Below, one piece after another: positions 9,831-22,040 of a stretch of 64,000 nt of DNA. Numbering within the stretch: the first letter of the stretch is position 1; every line of letters starts with the position of its first letter. The stretch lies in assembly GCA_963556695.1 (NCBI GenBank), contig CAUWAG010000006.1:434001-498000 (forward strand), given 5' to 3'. The DNA comes from Anthostomella pinea. Its lineage: Eukaryota; Ascomycota; Sordariomycetes; Xylariales; Xylariaceae. The position numbers and the translations under genes are program-made. The notes under the pieces are model-generated. The model ran no database searches and was not told where the DNA came from. It was given only the letters and a program-made list of their open reading frames with translations.

Positions 9831-12710
9831 GCTGGTTGCTGAAACCGAATAGCTAATCCCAATGTCGAGGCCTTTTTGCCGGGCTTCGAGTACCCAGCCA
9901 AGGCCGACCTTCGTAAGGATGTCTACAAGCCATTGCCGACGGTCGCTCCTAGCACCATTGACCCGGCTTCGATGGTCGGTGATGTGCCGACTATCCAGGC
10001 CCAGGCAGTCCTGGATGCCTTCAATACAGCATTGGGTAGCAACGACCCTGGCGAACTCGCTGGCCTTTTCTATGCTGAACAGGCGTTCTGGCGAGATATT
10101 GTTGCACTCACTAGTCACTTGCGTACTTTCGCCATGCCCGCTGTCATAGCTGATGCCTTGGTGCAAATGAAGGTCCTTCGGGGCGTTGAGGCCAATATCG
10201 AACTCGCAGGAGAGCCCCATTTCGTCGTTATGAATCCGGTCATGGTGAGTCGCTACGGACATTCTGCTACTTCACTTCAAGACGAAGTTTACTTACTACC
10301 GTCGGAAAGATGTTCATCGACTGTGCGATATCGTTTCAGACGACCACGCCTGCGCTGGCCTGCATGGGAAAGATGGTCCTGTTGCCCGTGAAGGACGACT
10401 TGACGAATGGCACCATATCCTGGAAGATCTGGGCTCTGTCCACGTGGGTTGAAAAGCTGATCCAGCATCCAGAGGACGAGAGGTTGCTTTCGTCACCTAG
10501 CAAGAAGCTAGAGGAAGCCGATACAATCAAGACTGACGTTCTCATCCTCGGCGCCGGAACCTCGTGAGTTTCCCATGACAAGCGCCTCTGCGTTACCACC
10601 TTGACATGGGCTTACCGGTTACAGCGGCCTGATGACGGCAGCAAGGCTCAAAGCCCTGGGTGTCGAGAGTATCTTGGTGGAAGGTAATGCACAGATTGGC
10701 GACAACTGGACTCACCGCTACGACTGTCTCAAGTTTCATGTTCCGACTTCCAATTGCGAAATGCCTTACACTTGTAAGACCAGCCATGCTCAGCGATGAG
10801 CCCCTGCCCAAGTGCGAACTGACACGCGGGTACTCGCCAGACTACGGGAAGGAGTTGCAGAGTCCCCATCGCCTGATGAAACATGATGTGGCAGTGCATC
10901 TTCAGAAATACGCCAGAGATTTCGGTCTCAACGTGCTGCTGTCGGCCACTGTACAATCGACTGTCTATAACACATCTCAGAAACAGTGGACGATCAAGCT
11001 CAAGACTGCGGACGGAGGTGCAACGAAGACCATCGTCAGCAAGCACTTCATACAGGCCACAGGAATAGGCAGTGGGAAACCAAACCTCCCAGTGATTCCC
11101 GATGAGCACCTATATAGAGGTGTCAGCATTCATTCCACTGGCTACCGCAATGCTCGGATTTTGGCAGAACAAGGGGTCAAGGTGCGTTAGATCTTCCGCC
11201 ATGCTGATGTTTCCAGCAGCAATTCAACCTTCTCCATATATAACTTACGAATCTCGTCACTAGTCTGTCGCGATCATCGGCTCGGCCAATACGGCTTTCG
11301 ACGTGATTCAAGACTGTCATGACGCAGGACTGAAGACGACTATGGTGGCTCGCTCTCCAACCTATATCTTCCCTTACGAATATGTGATGGATCCCGATGC
11401 CATTGGGGCTTATGTCGCCGTATGGCGCAATGGTCAAATGCGCCTGGTTGTGTTCTCGTTTGTGCGGTGGGCGACGAGAACAAGTGGGTTCGAATCCTGC
11501 TATGGCCCCCTTCTGACCCGGCTTGTGCGAGTCTATAACCAGCACACGACAGTGGAGAGGCCCCTTATCGCAGAGCCCGATAGCCAAACAGCTTGTCTCC
11601 ATAACACCCATTCCTGCAAGGTTTTTCTCCTTGTGGTTTCCCTCGCCAATAGATAACAAATACCTACTTCACCCACCAATGCGACATACATCGAACGGCT
11701 ACTGTAACAATGTGTACACCAGAGGACTGAGGTTCACTGGGTCGCTTAGTCACTGGACAGGAGGTTTTTCTGACAGAATCGTGTTTGGGTATTGACTAAA
11801 ACCATCTGGTCACTCCAGGTTGGTACCGCTACAGCGAGGATAGGCTCGTGCGCGGATCTGAATGTATTTAGACTGACACTTCTACAACCTTGCGATGCAA
11901 TGGCTCTGGGAGGCGTGGTTTGCCCTGTTGAGGGACTGCACCCACGATAAATAAAATCAATCAATCAATCAATCATTGGGGCTTATGTCATATGCCTCTC
12001 GACGCAGCCGACAAGCTCCTGAACACCTTCCCTCAGGCCCATGACGGCCAATTCTCTCACGCGCTATTCGCCCATCTCGCGTCGCAGGAGCCGTAAGTTT
12101 CGCTCCAAGTCTACAGACATCAGCAGCGTTTCCTAACACTCAAGGTAGCGATCGGTACTTGGCCCTCTCTCAAGCAGGCTTTCCTGTCCTCGACAGCAGA
12201 GATCCTTCGGTCGATGTTCAGAACCACCTAGTCGAACGCGGCGGTGGCCATTACGTCGACGTAGGGGCCACCAAGCTCATCGCGGAGGGCAAGGTAGCCG
12301 TACGCGGGCTCGTGGAGCCCGTGGGCTACACGGCCACCGGCCTGCGCCTTTCAGACGGTAGTCACCTCGACGCCGACGCCGTGATCTGGTGCACAGGCTT
12401 CGCGGACACGAATGTCCGAGCCACAGCGGGGGGATTGCTTGGGACCGCAGGAGCCCAGGAAACCAAGAACGAAGAGGAACTTCTTGGTCCGATCGAGATT
12501 GCGGCGCGACTGGATGCCTCTTGGGGCGTGGATGCCGAAGGAGAAGTCCGCGGGATAGGAAAACGCCACCTGCGCATGGAGAACTACTGGGTTATCGGCG
12601 GTAATATCCAGCAGCAGCGGTGGTGGTTGCGGGCCATGGTCCAGCAGATCAAGCTGGCTCTGGAGGGCTCTTTGCCGCCTGCGTACCGTGATACGCCGCA
12701 GCCGCAGTGA
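9831..12710 (+). pseudogene. Flavin-containing monooxygenase interrupted by a SINE
   Basis: Relic of a flavin-dependent monooxygenase of about 600 residues with an NTF2-like N-terminal region. Exons are about 9831-10245, 10310-10563, 10625-10773, 10841-11181, 11264-11416 (continuing at 11990-12092 after the insertion) and 12149-12710. All introns have GT..AG ends. Motifs: FAD loop LGAGTSGLMTAAR, GDNWTHRYD, NADP loop AIIGSANTAFDV, and the FATGY-like VIWCTGFADTN. SINE-1 lies in exon 5 with a 16-bp target duplication at 11401-11416 and 11974-11989. Two further faults are likely. The frame needs one extra base just after the presumed ATG at 9831. Two surplus bases follow the right duplication, so the rejoined exon is also out of frame. 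Substrate unknown; resembles fungal 4-hydroxyacetophenone-monooxygenase-like FMOs. Confidence 0.8.
11417..11973 (+). mobile_element. SINE-1: tRNA-derived SINE with LINE-like 3' tail
   Basis: A 557-bp non-autonomous element. The head folds like a tRNA: it starts GCCGTATGGCGCAATGG (A box 11423-11433), has a B box GGTTCGAATCC at 11487-11497, and its end TATGGCC can pair with the 5' end. A unique body follows, then a segment from about 11880 that resembles the LINE tail (CTCTGGGAGGCGTGGTTTGC), and an (AATC)n end. The flanking 16-bp direct repeats at 11401-11416 and 11974-11989 are identical, so the insertion is young relative to the host gene's decay. Transcription by RNA polymerase III and mobilisation by a LINE are inferred. 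Confidence 0.9.
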
Positions 12711-13229
12711 GCCCAGGTGAGAGACGATGCTTCACGACGTGGGTTTTATAAGTTTCGTTGCTGCTTTGGTCCACGCTGCGAGCACCAACTCGTATGCAAG
12801 ACTATTAGTCTCAATAACCCGATATTGCTCAGGAATCCACACTTGCTCAATATACAATGTCTTATACTTTCTCCTAAAAGACGCTAATTCACATCACTCA
12901 CCAGCTGGGCATCAAGGACTGGACTAACACCAGCGATTTTGTTGAGTGAAGATCTGTTGATCCAAATACACCCGACGTCTGGCCGCTCTCGGCGGTGTCG
13001 TCGACCTCCTGTCACAGACATCACCATCTCCCTCTTCTTCTTCTCATTTATCTTTGGCTTTGTTGATTAGAGTTCCTACTAGAGGGACGCCTTTCCTCAA
13101 AGCGACACGGACCTCTTACACCAGCGACTCTAAATAGGTACCTTCAAGGTGTCAGAAATCCAAGTCCAAGGAAACGGCTCGAGAACCTTTGACCGCTGGT
13201 GTTAGAGTGACCCTACGAAAGCCGGCATT
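12711..13229. other. Intergenic stretch
   Basis: Nothing supported beyond the probable 3' flank of the monooxygenase relic. Confidence 0.35.
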
Positions 13230-13243
13230 CCTTCTAATAGGAA

Positions 13244-13367
13244 GAGCGGGACTGACTGTACTTATTATCTTGAGACCTCCACAACCCTGCGATGCAGAGG
13301 CTCTGGGAGGCGTGGTTTGCACTACTGAGGAGCTACCCCCACGTTAAATACAAAACAAACAAACAAA
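13244..13367 (+). mobile_element. 5'-truncated LINE tail copy
   Basis: A 124-bp remnant holding only the last part of the Tad1-like LINE: GACTGACTGTACTTATTATC, the CTCTGGGAGGCGTGG block and an A-rich (AAAC)n end. It is flanked by perfect 14-bp target duplications at 13230-13243 and 13368-13381, which proves a separate target-primed insertion with severe 5' truncation. No RIP damage is apparent, as expected for a copy too short to trigger it. Confidence 0.92.
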
Positions 13368-13381
13368 CCTTCTAATAGGAA

Positions 13382-16300
13382 CTCTAATCAAAGGACCCGA
13401 TGCCACACTTGAGACAACTGTACGGGATGAATCAAATGGTACGTGGGTACCCCCAGGGCACCTTGGTCATGTTGCCAAGCTTCCGACAAAACTGCGAAGG
13501 TAAATATGTCGCAGGCAGGCGGCCAGGCGAAGATGCGCTTTTAATCAATCCTACAAAGCAGGGCAAATACCACCTACCTCGAATGGTTACGAAACCCCTC
13601 TTTGGGGCTACACAGAGCCACAGCCGCGTTGCGCGTTGGTCTGGGTGTAACCGACACATCGCACCCATTCCATCAGACAGGTAGGAACCTAGTTAAGGTA
13701 GGTAGCACAAACGTAAGCGAGGTTGCTCTAATGGGTATAGAGTCAGATGTAAGCAAATAGCAAACATGAACGAGCCCAACTGAAGCACGGTACAATCGTC
13801 CGTCGGTTTAATGTGTTGTCTGCAAGTCCAGCTTTTCAAACATTCCAGTGCCAGCAGTTGAGGAGTGCAAAAAGGAAAGCCCGTGGACGGGCAGACCGTA
13901 ATGGGTGGTCCCGTGAGTACCCCTTGGTGGCGTCACAAATTGCTGACGACAGAACTTACTTACACGAATGGACGGTCGTTGAATGGCGCACGAGCGATTG
14001 CTGATTGCTGATCTGACATGCGATTGTTCTACGTATCACAGTCAGCGTCGGTGGCGCATCGATCTCTGAAGCCCTGGGGTTTTCTCTAGATTTGATCAAC
14101 GTATCATCGCGAAAGAGTATGTATGAGGGTTCGAATTGTTAGAGACAGACAGCAAACTAGATGATGCTGAATGGTAAATCGTAGATTGTACAAGATAACA
14201 GGCATAATGCCTGTACGTAGTATCCACCTGAAAGGGCTCTGACAGGGGTGGCTATGGTGACATCGGGCGCCCCGCGGCGTAATCACCGCGGCTCGGCGGG
14301 TGCCGTAGGCCGCCCAAGCTCAGCTCATGATCACGAATTCCCGATCGGTCGGGGCCATAGACAAGATTCCGGAAAGCACGGTAACTTACCTCTATGTTTC
14401 TTAGGCGCGAATCAAAAGACCTCACGATCCAGGAGGTGCGTCTACACGCCGTGGAGACGGGCCGGGCTTGACTGGCGACCTGCAACGCCTGAGTCGTCCG
14501 CACCCGGCCTTGTCGACGGCGCCAGGACTCGTACGGCCTCCTACACCTGGCGTGATGTGTATCCACCGATTCGTCATTGTCCGGGTGCTAAAGTATCTCT
14601 AAACCTCCATCGCGCCAAGGACTCGCAGGTTCGTAGGGACTTGAACAACCACCAATATCGTGTGCTTAACTGAATCGTAAACAGGGAGGCCGTGGCCTGC
14701 CGTCAAGCCGCGATCCGTCGCGTTGGTAACCGTTGTCGCGCGCCTGGAGCTGTAATTCCGCCGAGAAGCTGAGGGCCCGGCAGGCTGTCAAGACCTCGGT
14801 TCGGGGCGGAGAGGCTGGGAAGGAGGTCGCCGCAGAACCCATATTGTATCATATATGACCCATATTAGAAGCAACGATGCAGCGCTAGAGCTAGTTCCCG
14901 TGGATGTGGGTTTGTTTGTCTTATCAGGCTCGAGTATTTCAAGTCAGGTCCCAGTCAGGTAGGGGTAGGCAACTTGGAAGGATCGCATTCAGAAGGTCCG
15001 ATCTGCCGATGTCTTCTATGAATGAATGTAGCTGGGTTGGCATTATCAGCTGATTCTTGGCACCAACCAATGGCTCAGTGGACCTACGGTTTGCACTTCG
15101 CCCTATTTCCGGGCTTGCATCGAAGCTGTGACAGCTGAGTGGAAGAACGGTACGAGGGTTAATTCCTGGTTGGTTTCACTAGCATTGGCCAGAGGGGTCG
15201 GAGGATCACGGCGACAAGGTACCGAGGCGGCGAGGTAACCATCACTGCCCATTCGAGTCTCGTCGTGAGGCATCAGCATCAACATTGAATGCGCCCGTCA
15301 GAACCGTCAGAGTGCTGTGGCCAACCGCCTCACACCGCCACTGCGAAGTACACATTTACCACGGTGCTCGCAGGCGAAACAGATGTCTGCGTCGTATTCT
15401 CCGCCGCACTCGTACTCAAGTAGTAGAGCGGCACGGCTTCTTGGTATACTCATAAACGGAAGCTGGCGCCGTCAAAGACAGAGGGAAGAAGGAAGAAAAG
15501 CGAACGCGTGAAAGGGAGACAGCCGGACCACTCGATCGGGTCTGGACAGTCGGGGCTCTCAGTCTCTCAAGGCCCAAGCGTGTTCTTATCTCTCGAGTCT
15601 GGGTACAGGCGGGGACAAGGGACCAGATGGCGGCAGGCAATTCGGAACAGGCCAATTCCCGACTCAATAAATCCTATGAATGGCGTATACGGGACCAACG
15701 TTGCTTGGCGTCAGAGGTAGGTAGAGGCAGGCAGGTCCGCGGCTCAAGCCTATCACACACTCCACATCACCAAGGCGCCGTGGCGAATGCGATGCTTGAT
15801 GAAAGCTTGACTCCGGGATCAGACCGCGGTGTGCGGTGTGTGTGCCAGACTGTCTTATCAGCTCTAGCGGCGCACGCCTTGGCAGCGTGGCGTTGTGGTC
15901 CCGCTTGTTGGAACTTGGGGACCTGTCCCATGCCTGTCACGAGCTGGTGCCCCTAGCACGAGCCTAGTTCCCAGGGACCCGTGCTGGGGAGCCCTGCTAT
16001 GCCCTGCTTTGGGTGATCTTACCGGCCCTGCGGCCTACCTAAAGAACCATGCAGGGGGGGTCTTATCTGGTGGGCCCGTGTCACCTGCCTAATCGGGTCG
16101 GGTCCCCGCGATCCGAGCATGCCCTTCCTTTCCAATGTTTCCATATCGCCCTCTTTCTAGAAGCGCAGCTGAACACCCCTTGACACTCCCCTCAAGCCGA
16201 CTGTATACCCCGGCCTATCACGACCCGTCCATTGTTCATCTGTAGCTGTAGCTATCGCGCAATCGGTCCAATGACGGTGCCACCTCCGCATTGGGTTGCA

Positions 16301-16440
16301 TAGTCCGCAGCCCATGCATCTGTCGGGTCTCGAAAGACTATCAATGGCCATCAATTCGCTGGTTCGCTGCGACGTCGATCAATGGAGCAATTTGTAATTC
16401 CGTGTAGCCGTGCCTTGGTGTCTGGTGTCTTGCACGCGTA
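13382..16440. other. Three-kilobase gene-poor region
   Basis: Read on both strands, this shows only short overlapping frames without domain, splice or codon support. No tRNA, terminal repeat or recognisable repeat was found. Base composition is not AT-shifted, so it is not a RIP block. It may be regulatory sequence or an undetected non-coding RNA. Confidence 0.35.
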
Positions 16441-16613
16441 GCCGTCTGCCCGCCTCCCCCGTCTCCCTCCCTACCTATATAGGGTCTTAGAACGCCAGAA
16501 GACCCCGCCCTCGCTCGCCCCCTCCTTCTCCCATCTCACTCCTGTTCACCTCCCACATAGTGTGCGCGTCGTTGGAGATCAAGTTGCGCCGCCAACCACA
16601 AGAGGGCTTCAAC
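16441..16613 (+). promoter_or_regulatory. Pyrimidine-rich core promoter/5' leader of the peptide transporter
   Basis: A strongly C/T-biased stretch (about 16446-16560) precedes the transporter ATG. It includes CCTATATAGG at about 16475, a possible TATA-like element. CT-rich leaders are common in highly expressed filamentous-fungal genes. Assignment is by position and composition only. Confidence 0.4.
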
Positions 16614-18739
16614 ATGGGTAAGTCTTTTCACGTTATGTTCGCGGGACTGCGCCGGTGCCATACAACGCGAATCCTTACCTTCACCTTCACCTTCGCAGCC
16701 GACACTAATACCAACCTGTAGCGTCCAACACAGAAGGAGTCGATCGGTCCGACACGGCCGCTCTCGACTACAACGAGAAGCACGGTCACGGTTATGAGAG
16801 CAGCACCTCGCCCCCTTCTGAGGTGCAGGCCGCCCTCGCCGACACCAACATCCTGCACAAGGACTACGAGGGCAAGCCCACCGACGAGGAGCTGGTAACT
16901 CTCAGGCGTGTTCCCGGGGGCGTGCCGTGGGTGGCCTACTGCCTGTGTGCCGTCGAATTCTGCGAACGTGCCTCTTACTACGGTGAGCCACCCCGAGACT
17001 GATTAACCGATTCGTCTGCTGACTTGGCTCCCCACAGGATGTGTCTCTATTTGGACCAACTACATCAACAGGCCTTTGCCCCCCGGCGGTAACGGTCTTG
17101 GGTCGCCGCTCCGCGGAAGCAACTACACCCAGGGTGGTCTCGGTCTCGGTGAGCAGATTGCCACTGCCACAAGCCAGTCTTTCAACGTCATCGCCTACTG
17201 CTTCCCCGTATTCATCGCCTACCTTGCCGACACCCGTTTCGGTCGCTTCAATATGATCTTGTGGGGTGTCATACTCTGCGGTGTCGGTCATGTTCTCATC
17301 GTCGCCGGCGGCGCCAGGGATCTGCTTGCGAGTGGCGAGGCCAAGATCCCCTTCTACATCGGCGTCTATATCCTAGCTATTGGCGCTGCCATGTTCAAGC
17401 CAAACGTCACGCCCATCATTCTCGACCAGATGTCTTCCCACGTGCCCATGGTCAGGACACTGAAGAGTGGCGAACGGGTCATTGAGGACCCTGAGCATTC
17501 CACCGAAAGAGTCATGCTGTGGTTCTACCTCCTTATCAACGTGGGTGGCTTCATGGCTGTGGCAACGTCGTATTCAGCTCGTCTCGTCGGGTGGTGGTTG
17601 GCCTTCCTGCTGCCTCTCCTCCTCTACCTCCCGCTTCCCATCCTGCTGATCTGGCTGAAGCCCAAGCTGATCCTGCACCCGCCGGGAGGCTCTGATTTCC
17701 CCAACTTCTTTCGCGTCATCGGATGTTGCCTCAAGAATGGCGGTCTCAAGAGGATCGGCAAGACTGGATTCTTCAACGTTGCCAAGCCCACCTACCAGCT
17801 GGCCCACGGCCTCCCGGTCTCGACCAAGTGGAATGACCAGTTCGTCGACGACTGCCAGCGCACGCTGCAGGCCTGCGGCATGTTCGCCTTTTTCCCCGTC
17901 CAGTTCTGGAACGACAACGGTATCGGCAACGCGGCCAACTACCTCGGTACCATGCTTACTGGCAACGGTGTGCCCAACGATGTCATCAGCAACTTCAACT
18001 CCTTGAGCATCATCGTTTTCAACCCCGTTCTCAACTTCGCCTTATACCCGTTTCTGCGTAAGGCCGGCATCCACTACGGTCCCGTTGCCCGCATCGCCAC
18101 CGGTTTCTTCATCTCCACTCTTGGCGGTCTGGGATACACGCTTCTCCAGTGGAAGGCCTACGAGAGCAGTCCCTGCGGCTACTATGGCTCCTCGGCCCCC
18201 GAATGTGTCGACAACGGCCTGGTCTCGCCCATCTCCCTGTGGCTCGAGGCCATCCCGTACGCCCTCGGCGGTATCTCCGAGCTGTTCATCAACGTCCCGG
18301 CCTACGGTATCGCCTACTCACGTGCCCCCATGAACATGAGGGGTGTGGTGTCCGGTCTCAATCTCTTCTTCAGCTCCGGTGTGGCTTACATTGTCAACCT
18401 GGCCACGGCCAGCGCGGTCACCGATCCGTGGTTGATTGGCGCTTTCGCTGGTCCCACCGCCGTCGGCGGTGTCGTGACAGTCTTCTTCGTAAGTCTCCTC
18501 TGCTTTGCGTATATCCCGTCTGTCTGACTCATACTTACCCCTTACATCAGTACTTCTACTTCCGCCACATCGACAAGGAGGAGTACGTCCTTTCGACCAA
18601 CGTCATGCCCCAGACCAACATCTTGGACGACAGTACTGGCGCGCGCCCCAGCTTCGTCGAGAACGGCCTAAACAAGTCGCCGAACCACCCCGCTCCCATC
18701 GCCGAGAACGAGACGGGCATCATCTCCACGAAGCAGTAG
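16614..18739 (+). CDS. ptr2: Proton-coupled oligopeptide transporter, PTR2/POT family (four exons)
   Basis: Plasma-membrane symporter of the POT family that imports di- and tripeptides with protons. Exons are 16614-16617, 16722-16982, 17038-18488 and 18551-18739. All introns have GT..AG ends, including a first intron directly after ATGG. The product has 634 residues. Residues ~1-60 are a hydrophilic cytosolic tail. The proton-coupling motif ExxER appears as EFCERASYYG, followed by the POT signatures YLADTRFGR and AMFKPNVTPIILDQ. About twelve hydrophobic segments follow, and the last exon supplies YFYFRHIDKEEY and a charged tail ending GIISTKQ. The frame is intact and codon use is GC-biased, as in an expressed gene. 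The family is firm; the exact peptide range is not visible. Confidence 0.93.
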
Positions 18740-20471
18740 ATAAACCTGCGCTGTGCGTGATGAGCTGGACGCGTTGATTTGGCAAATCGGTGCCGTTGGT
18801 GGGGCGCTTAGCCTCGCAGGAGACGTATTAGACGATGTTAGATCATAATGAGACCCCCGCTTTATTGTAAATAATGCGGCCCAGAACGTTGGCGACATCA
18901 TCCGTAATGATGTGTCTGTCGGTTTTCTCCGCCCAGGTCACAAGACCAGGCGGTCACGCCTGCGTTGCTTCAAGCCTTACTCTCGTTCAATCACAACGCG
19001 GCTGAAGATGTGATTCATAAGTTATGCTGGACTCTAGTCTTCATCTGTTTTCGTCTACATGTGTATAAGTGCGCTTGGCAACCTCATCTGGAAACCCTTC
19101 CGGCTTAAGGGTAGTGTCTCGGACTCTCGAAAGAAAGCCTGAATAGGCAAGCAGGAGAAAGCCGTGACATCGCACCGAGTGACTGTCCAGTGAGTCGTGA
19201 CCCGTCCCTAACCACTGCCCAGACCGAGCCGAACTGGTCCTTCCAGAAAAGTCAGTCAATCAAGCTTCCTGATGCGGCGAGCCCGGCCGTTGGGGTAGTC
19301 GATGGTTGGCCGCCGACGGAAACCGCGGACGCGGATCCGTTATATTGACGATCTGATGGTCTCTCCTTGGCAACGGTTAGGCACTCGGGATTTGGAATTC
19401 ACCAAGCTGGCCAACGCACAAATTCTACTCGAGCCGATGGACCAGTAAGAAGAAGAAAGACGGCGTCCTTTGAGTGGGCGAGACTCACACCCGGGAAGTG
19501 TGAAATGGGGGACTGACACGGTCCGAATCTTGGTTGTGTAGTCGTAGTTGCTTGTCTGAGGTATCGGCGGTGAACGGGTGGGAGTAGGATAGCGCTGGGC
19601 GTGGAATATGATCGCCTGGCGGTGTACTAGATATCACAACCACGCGGCTTACAGTAGAGTCATACCTTGAATCAGGTGGGTCCCTCGAAGGTGAGCTTCC
19701 ATGGGTGGCACTACCGTCTACCTGGTTCGATCCGTAGTCCTCTGACGGTTATTGAACACAAAAGATGTGTGATTCCAAGCTTCCGGTTGCTCCGTAGCCG
19801 CCGCTACTCCCCGGGCCATCGCTCAGCAGCCCCACCTCGGAGCTGGACATTGCACTGTGTGTTGTCAGGGGCATGAGTGGACCGTAGCGATAACCCCTAT
19901 TAGGTTTGCAAGTCCGAAGAAGCCGCGGGTATTCCGGCCACCAGCAGCTGGATCGATGCCGGCGACTTTGGCGATGACGACGCGTGGCAGTGGGCCACGG
20001 GGTAGCGTTCGTAGATGCTGGGTATTGAAATCCGTGTTGTGCATATTGGGAAGTGTTCATTTGGCGCATCCGCCATTGGTGTTTTGGTATACGTTGTAAG
20101 TACTCATCGCATCGCTTGGTTGGGGGCTATGAGAAATGACTACATGGGACAGGTCGGCACAGCCTTCGCACAGAGTGTCCCCATCGCCGCGGGTATCAGT
20201 CCACCTTGTAAGTTATCACATCACCGACCAGGTATATGACTCCAGCACACACGTCTTCCTAAGACCAGATCAGGCGTTGGGCCCTTCGACAGGCAGCAAT
20301 GGCACGCTCGATGGAACATGTATTGTTACTACCGGAAGTAACAGCTCTACTCCTCGTGTTTCTTCAAGTGAGGCTGCAAACAAGTCACATGGTGGCCAGG
20401 ACGGCTCATCCCGAGCCCTTCTATTCCACTATCCACGCTCGGCGACTCGCGGTCACCGGGTTCTCGGGCCC
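18740..20471. other. Intergenic region
   Basis: No supported gene. Around 20015-20450 (plus strand) there is a Ser/Thr/Asn-rich open stretch with possible splice donors (GTAAGT near 20097 and 20207) that could be a fragment of a secreted-protein gene. No start, domain or consistent frame could be built, so it is not called. Confidence 0.3.
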
Positions 20472-21010
20472 CTACTTCCACCCCCCACCAGCTTGCGGCT
20501 CCTCGTCCGACGTGGAATCGGACTCGGGCGGGGACGAGGACGAGGACGCGGGCGCGGACAGGCCTCTCAGCTCATGGTCGCGTATTTCCTTGCACTTCTT
20601 CTCCTCTTCCTCGAGATAGTTTTCGATAATTTTTTTTTCTTCCTTCCGCCTTGTTTCGATCTCCTCCTCCTCGTCGGGGCGCGCGTCCGCTAGAATTTTC
20701 TTGATGCCATCTTCAAGTTGCTTGATGGCATTGTCCCGCCTACCCTTCGCGTCCGTGACGCAGTTGCCGTAGCGGAGTGAAATCGAAACACTTGTCATTT
20801 CCGGCGCCATCCTAGCCCCGACGCTCGAGATGAGGCCAGACAGGCTACGAGCTTCGCTGTGGCTGGCATGCTGGGGATAGGGTGAGCTGAATGTTCGCTT
20901 CATTTGTGTGTTTGTAGGAGGCGCGGGGCGTTACTTACCTCGTTGGACACGGGTGCTCCAACTACCCCAAGAACGGAGATTGCGATCACGAGCGCGGAAG
21001 GTAGATGCAT
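20472..21010 (-). CDS. Small secreted coiled-coil protein (two exons)
   Basis: Unrecognised. Exon 1 (20939-21010) encodes MHLPSALVIAISVLGVVGAP, a typical signal peptide. The intron 20871-20938 has donor GTAAGT and acceptor CCCCAG and joins in phase 0 to exon 2 (20472-20870), for 156 residues. After the signal, residues ~55-120 are highly charged (EEEEIETRRKEEKKIIENYL) and predicted to form a helix or coiled coil. The tail is a Ser/Pro/Asp-rich disordered segment. Only two cysteines are seen (NCVTD and KKCKE). There is no membrane anchor or known domain. It could be a secreted effector-like or cell-wall protein. The splice model, which recovers a signal peptide otherwise missed, is the main support. 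Confidence 0.6.
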
Positions 21011-21883
21011 TGTAATCGCTGTTGGTGGTACTGTCGGCGAGGTGGTATTGACGGCGATGGTAGTTGTTAATGTGGCGCGAGTTTGTCAAAAGACTGTTAA
21101 TATGTGATGGTCTACTAATGGAAACAATGCACCTTATCTGGAGGGGGCTCACAAGCTCCTATATACGTGGGAGATTCACGATACTGGGGCCAAATTGTTA
21201 TAGAGCCTTAGGTTTAAAATAGAGCCTCAGCAGGCATCCAGGGAAGTCCGAAAGCGTGACAGGAATAGCGCAACGAGTAGATGAAATCTGGTGCTATGGA
21301 AGCTTGAACGTCTTTTGGACACTGGTCTCTTCAGGCCGTTGGTAACGGCAGTTCAATACTGTCTATGTGACGTACTTCCCGCCACTTTCACACATCGACA
21401 AACATGGGACCCGGATGCCTGATAATAGATGGCGCGCGGGCGGATAGCATGCTGGTAGGGTGCGGTACATGTATGACGGGAGTATGGGTCGGTATATGAT
21501 AGTGACTGCTATTTTGATATTTGACGAAAAGTAACCATGGTAGAAAGTCCTGTATACTATTGTAGAAAATTATATACTAGAATACTTGGTAATGTATATC
21601 TTTACCTGTTCATAACAAGCAAAGTCTATAATTGACTGCAAAGGTCCCTGTTACGTGGAACCGCTAACCATTAATATCTTGGAAGCCTGGACACCTGTAC
21701 TGGAGGATGCTCGGTCCCGAGGATCTTCTAGTAGCTGGCTTACGGCCCTTGCTATCGCCACAGACTTGGCATTGATGAAGGATCACCGCCACGCTTCGCT
21801 CGGAGGCCTGGCTGCCTGGGTCCCGCTCCATCCAGGTACGGACAGTCTGTAGCTGGGTTGTCGCAAGCGGCGACACCGATGCA
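21011..21883. other. Intergenic region
   Basis: Contains the promoter of the secreted-protein gene. Nothing else supported, and AT content rises from about 21500. Confidence 0.35.
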
Positions 21884-22040
21884 CAACAAGGATTATCTCC
21901 ACACACAGCCTCACAAAAACAACTATTTTTCTTGGCGCCCCGCTGTTAGGGCGCAACCTTGATATTTGCACTAAGCAGGGACTTCTCTCAGTAACTGACT
22001 ATCTCTGCCAAGGCACAAGAGAATTTTTCTTACAAGCCGG

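Noticed and set aside
11177..11659. Minus-strand 160-codon frame over SINE-1
   Set aside because: Frame crosses a host exon-intron boundary and the SINE head; equivalent frames recur in the other SINE copies only because the repeat does.
20136..20693. Plus-strand Ser/Arg-rich frame
   Set aside because: Its right half is antisense of the secreted coiled-coil gene; the (GR)n run is a by-product of acidic and charged codons on the other strand.
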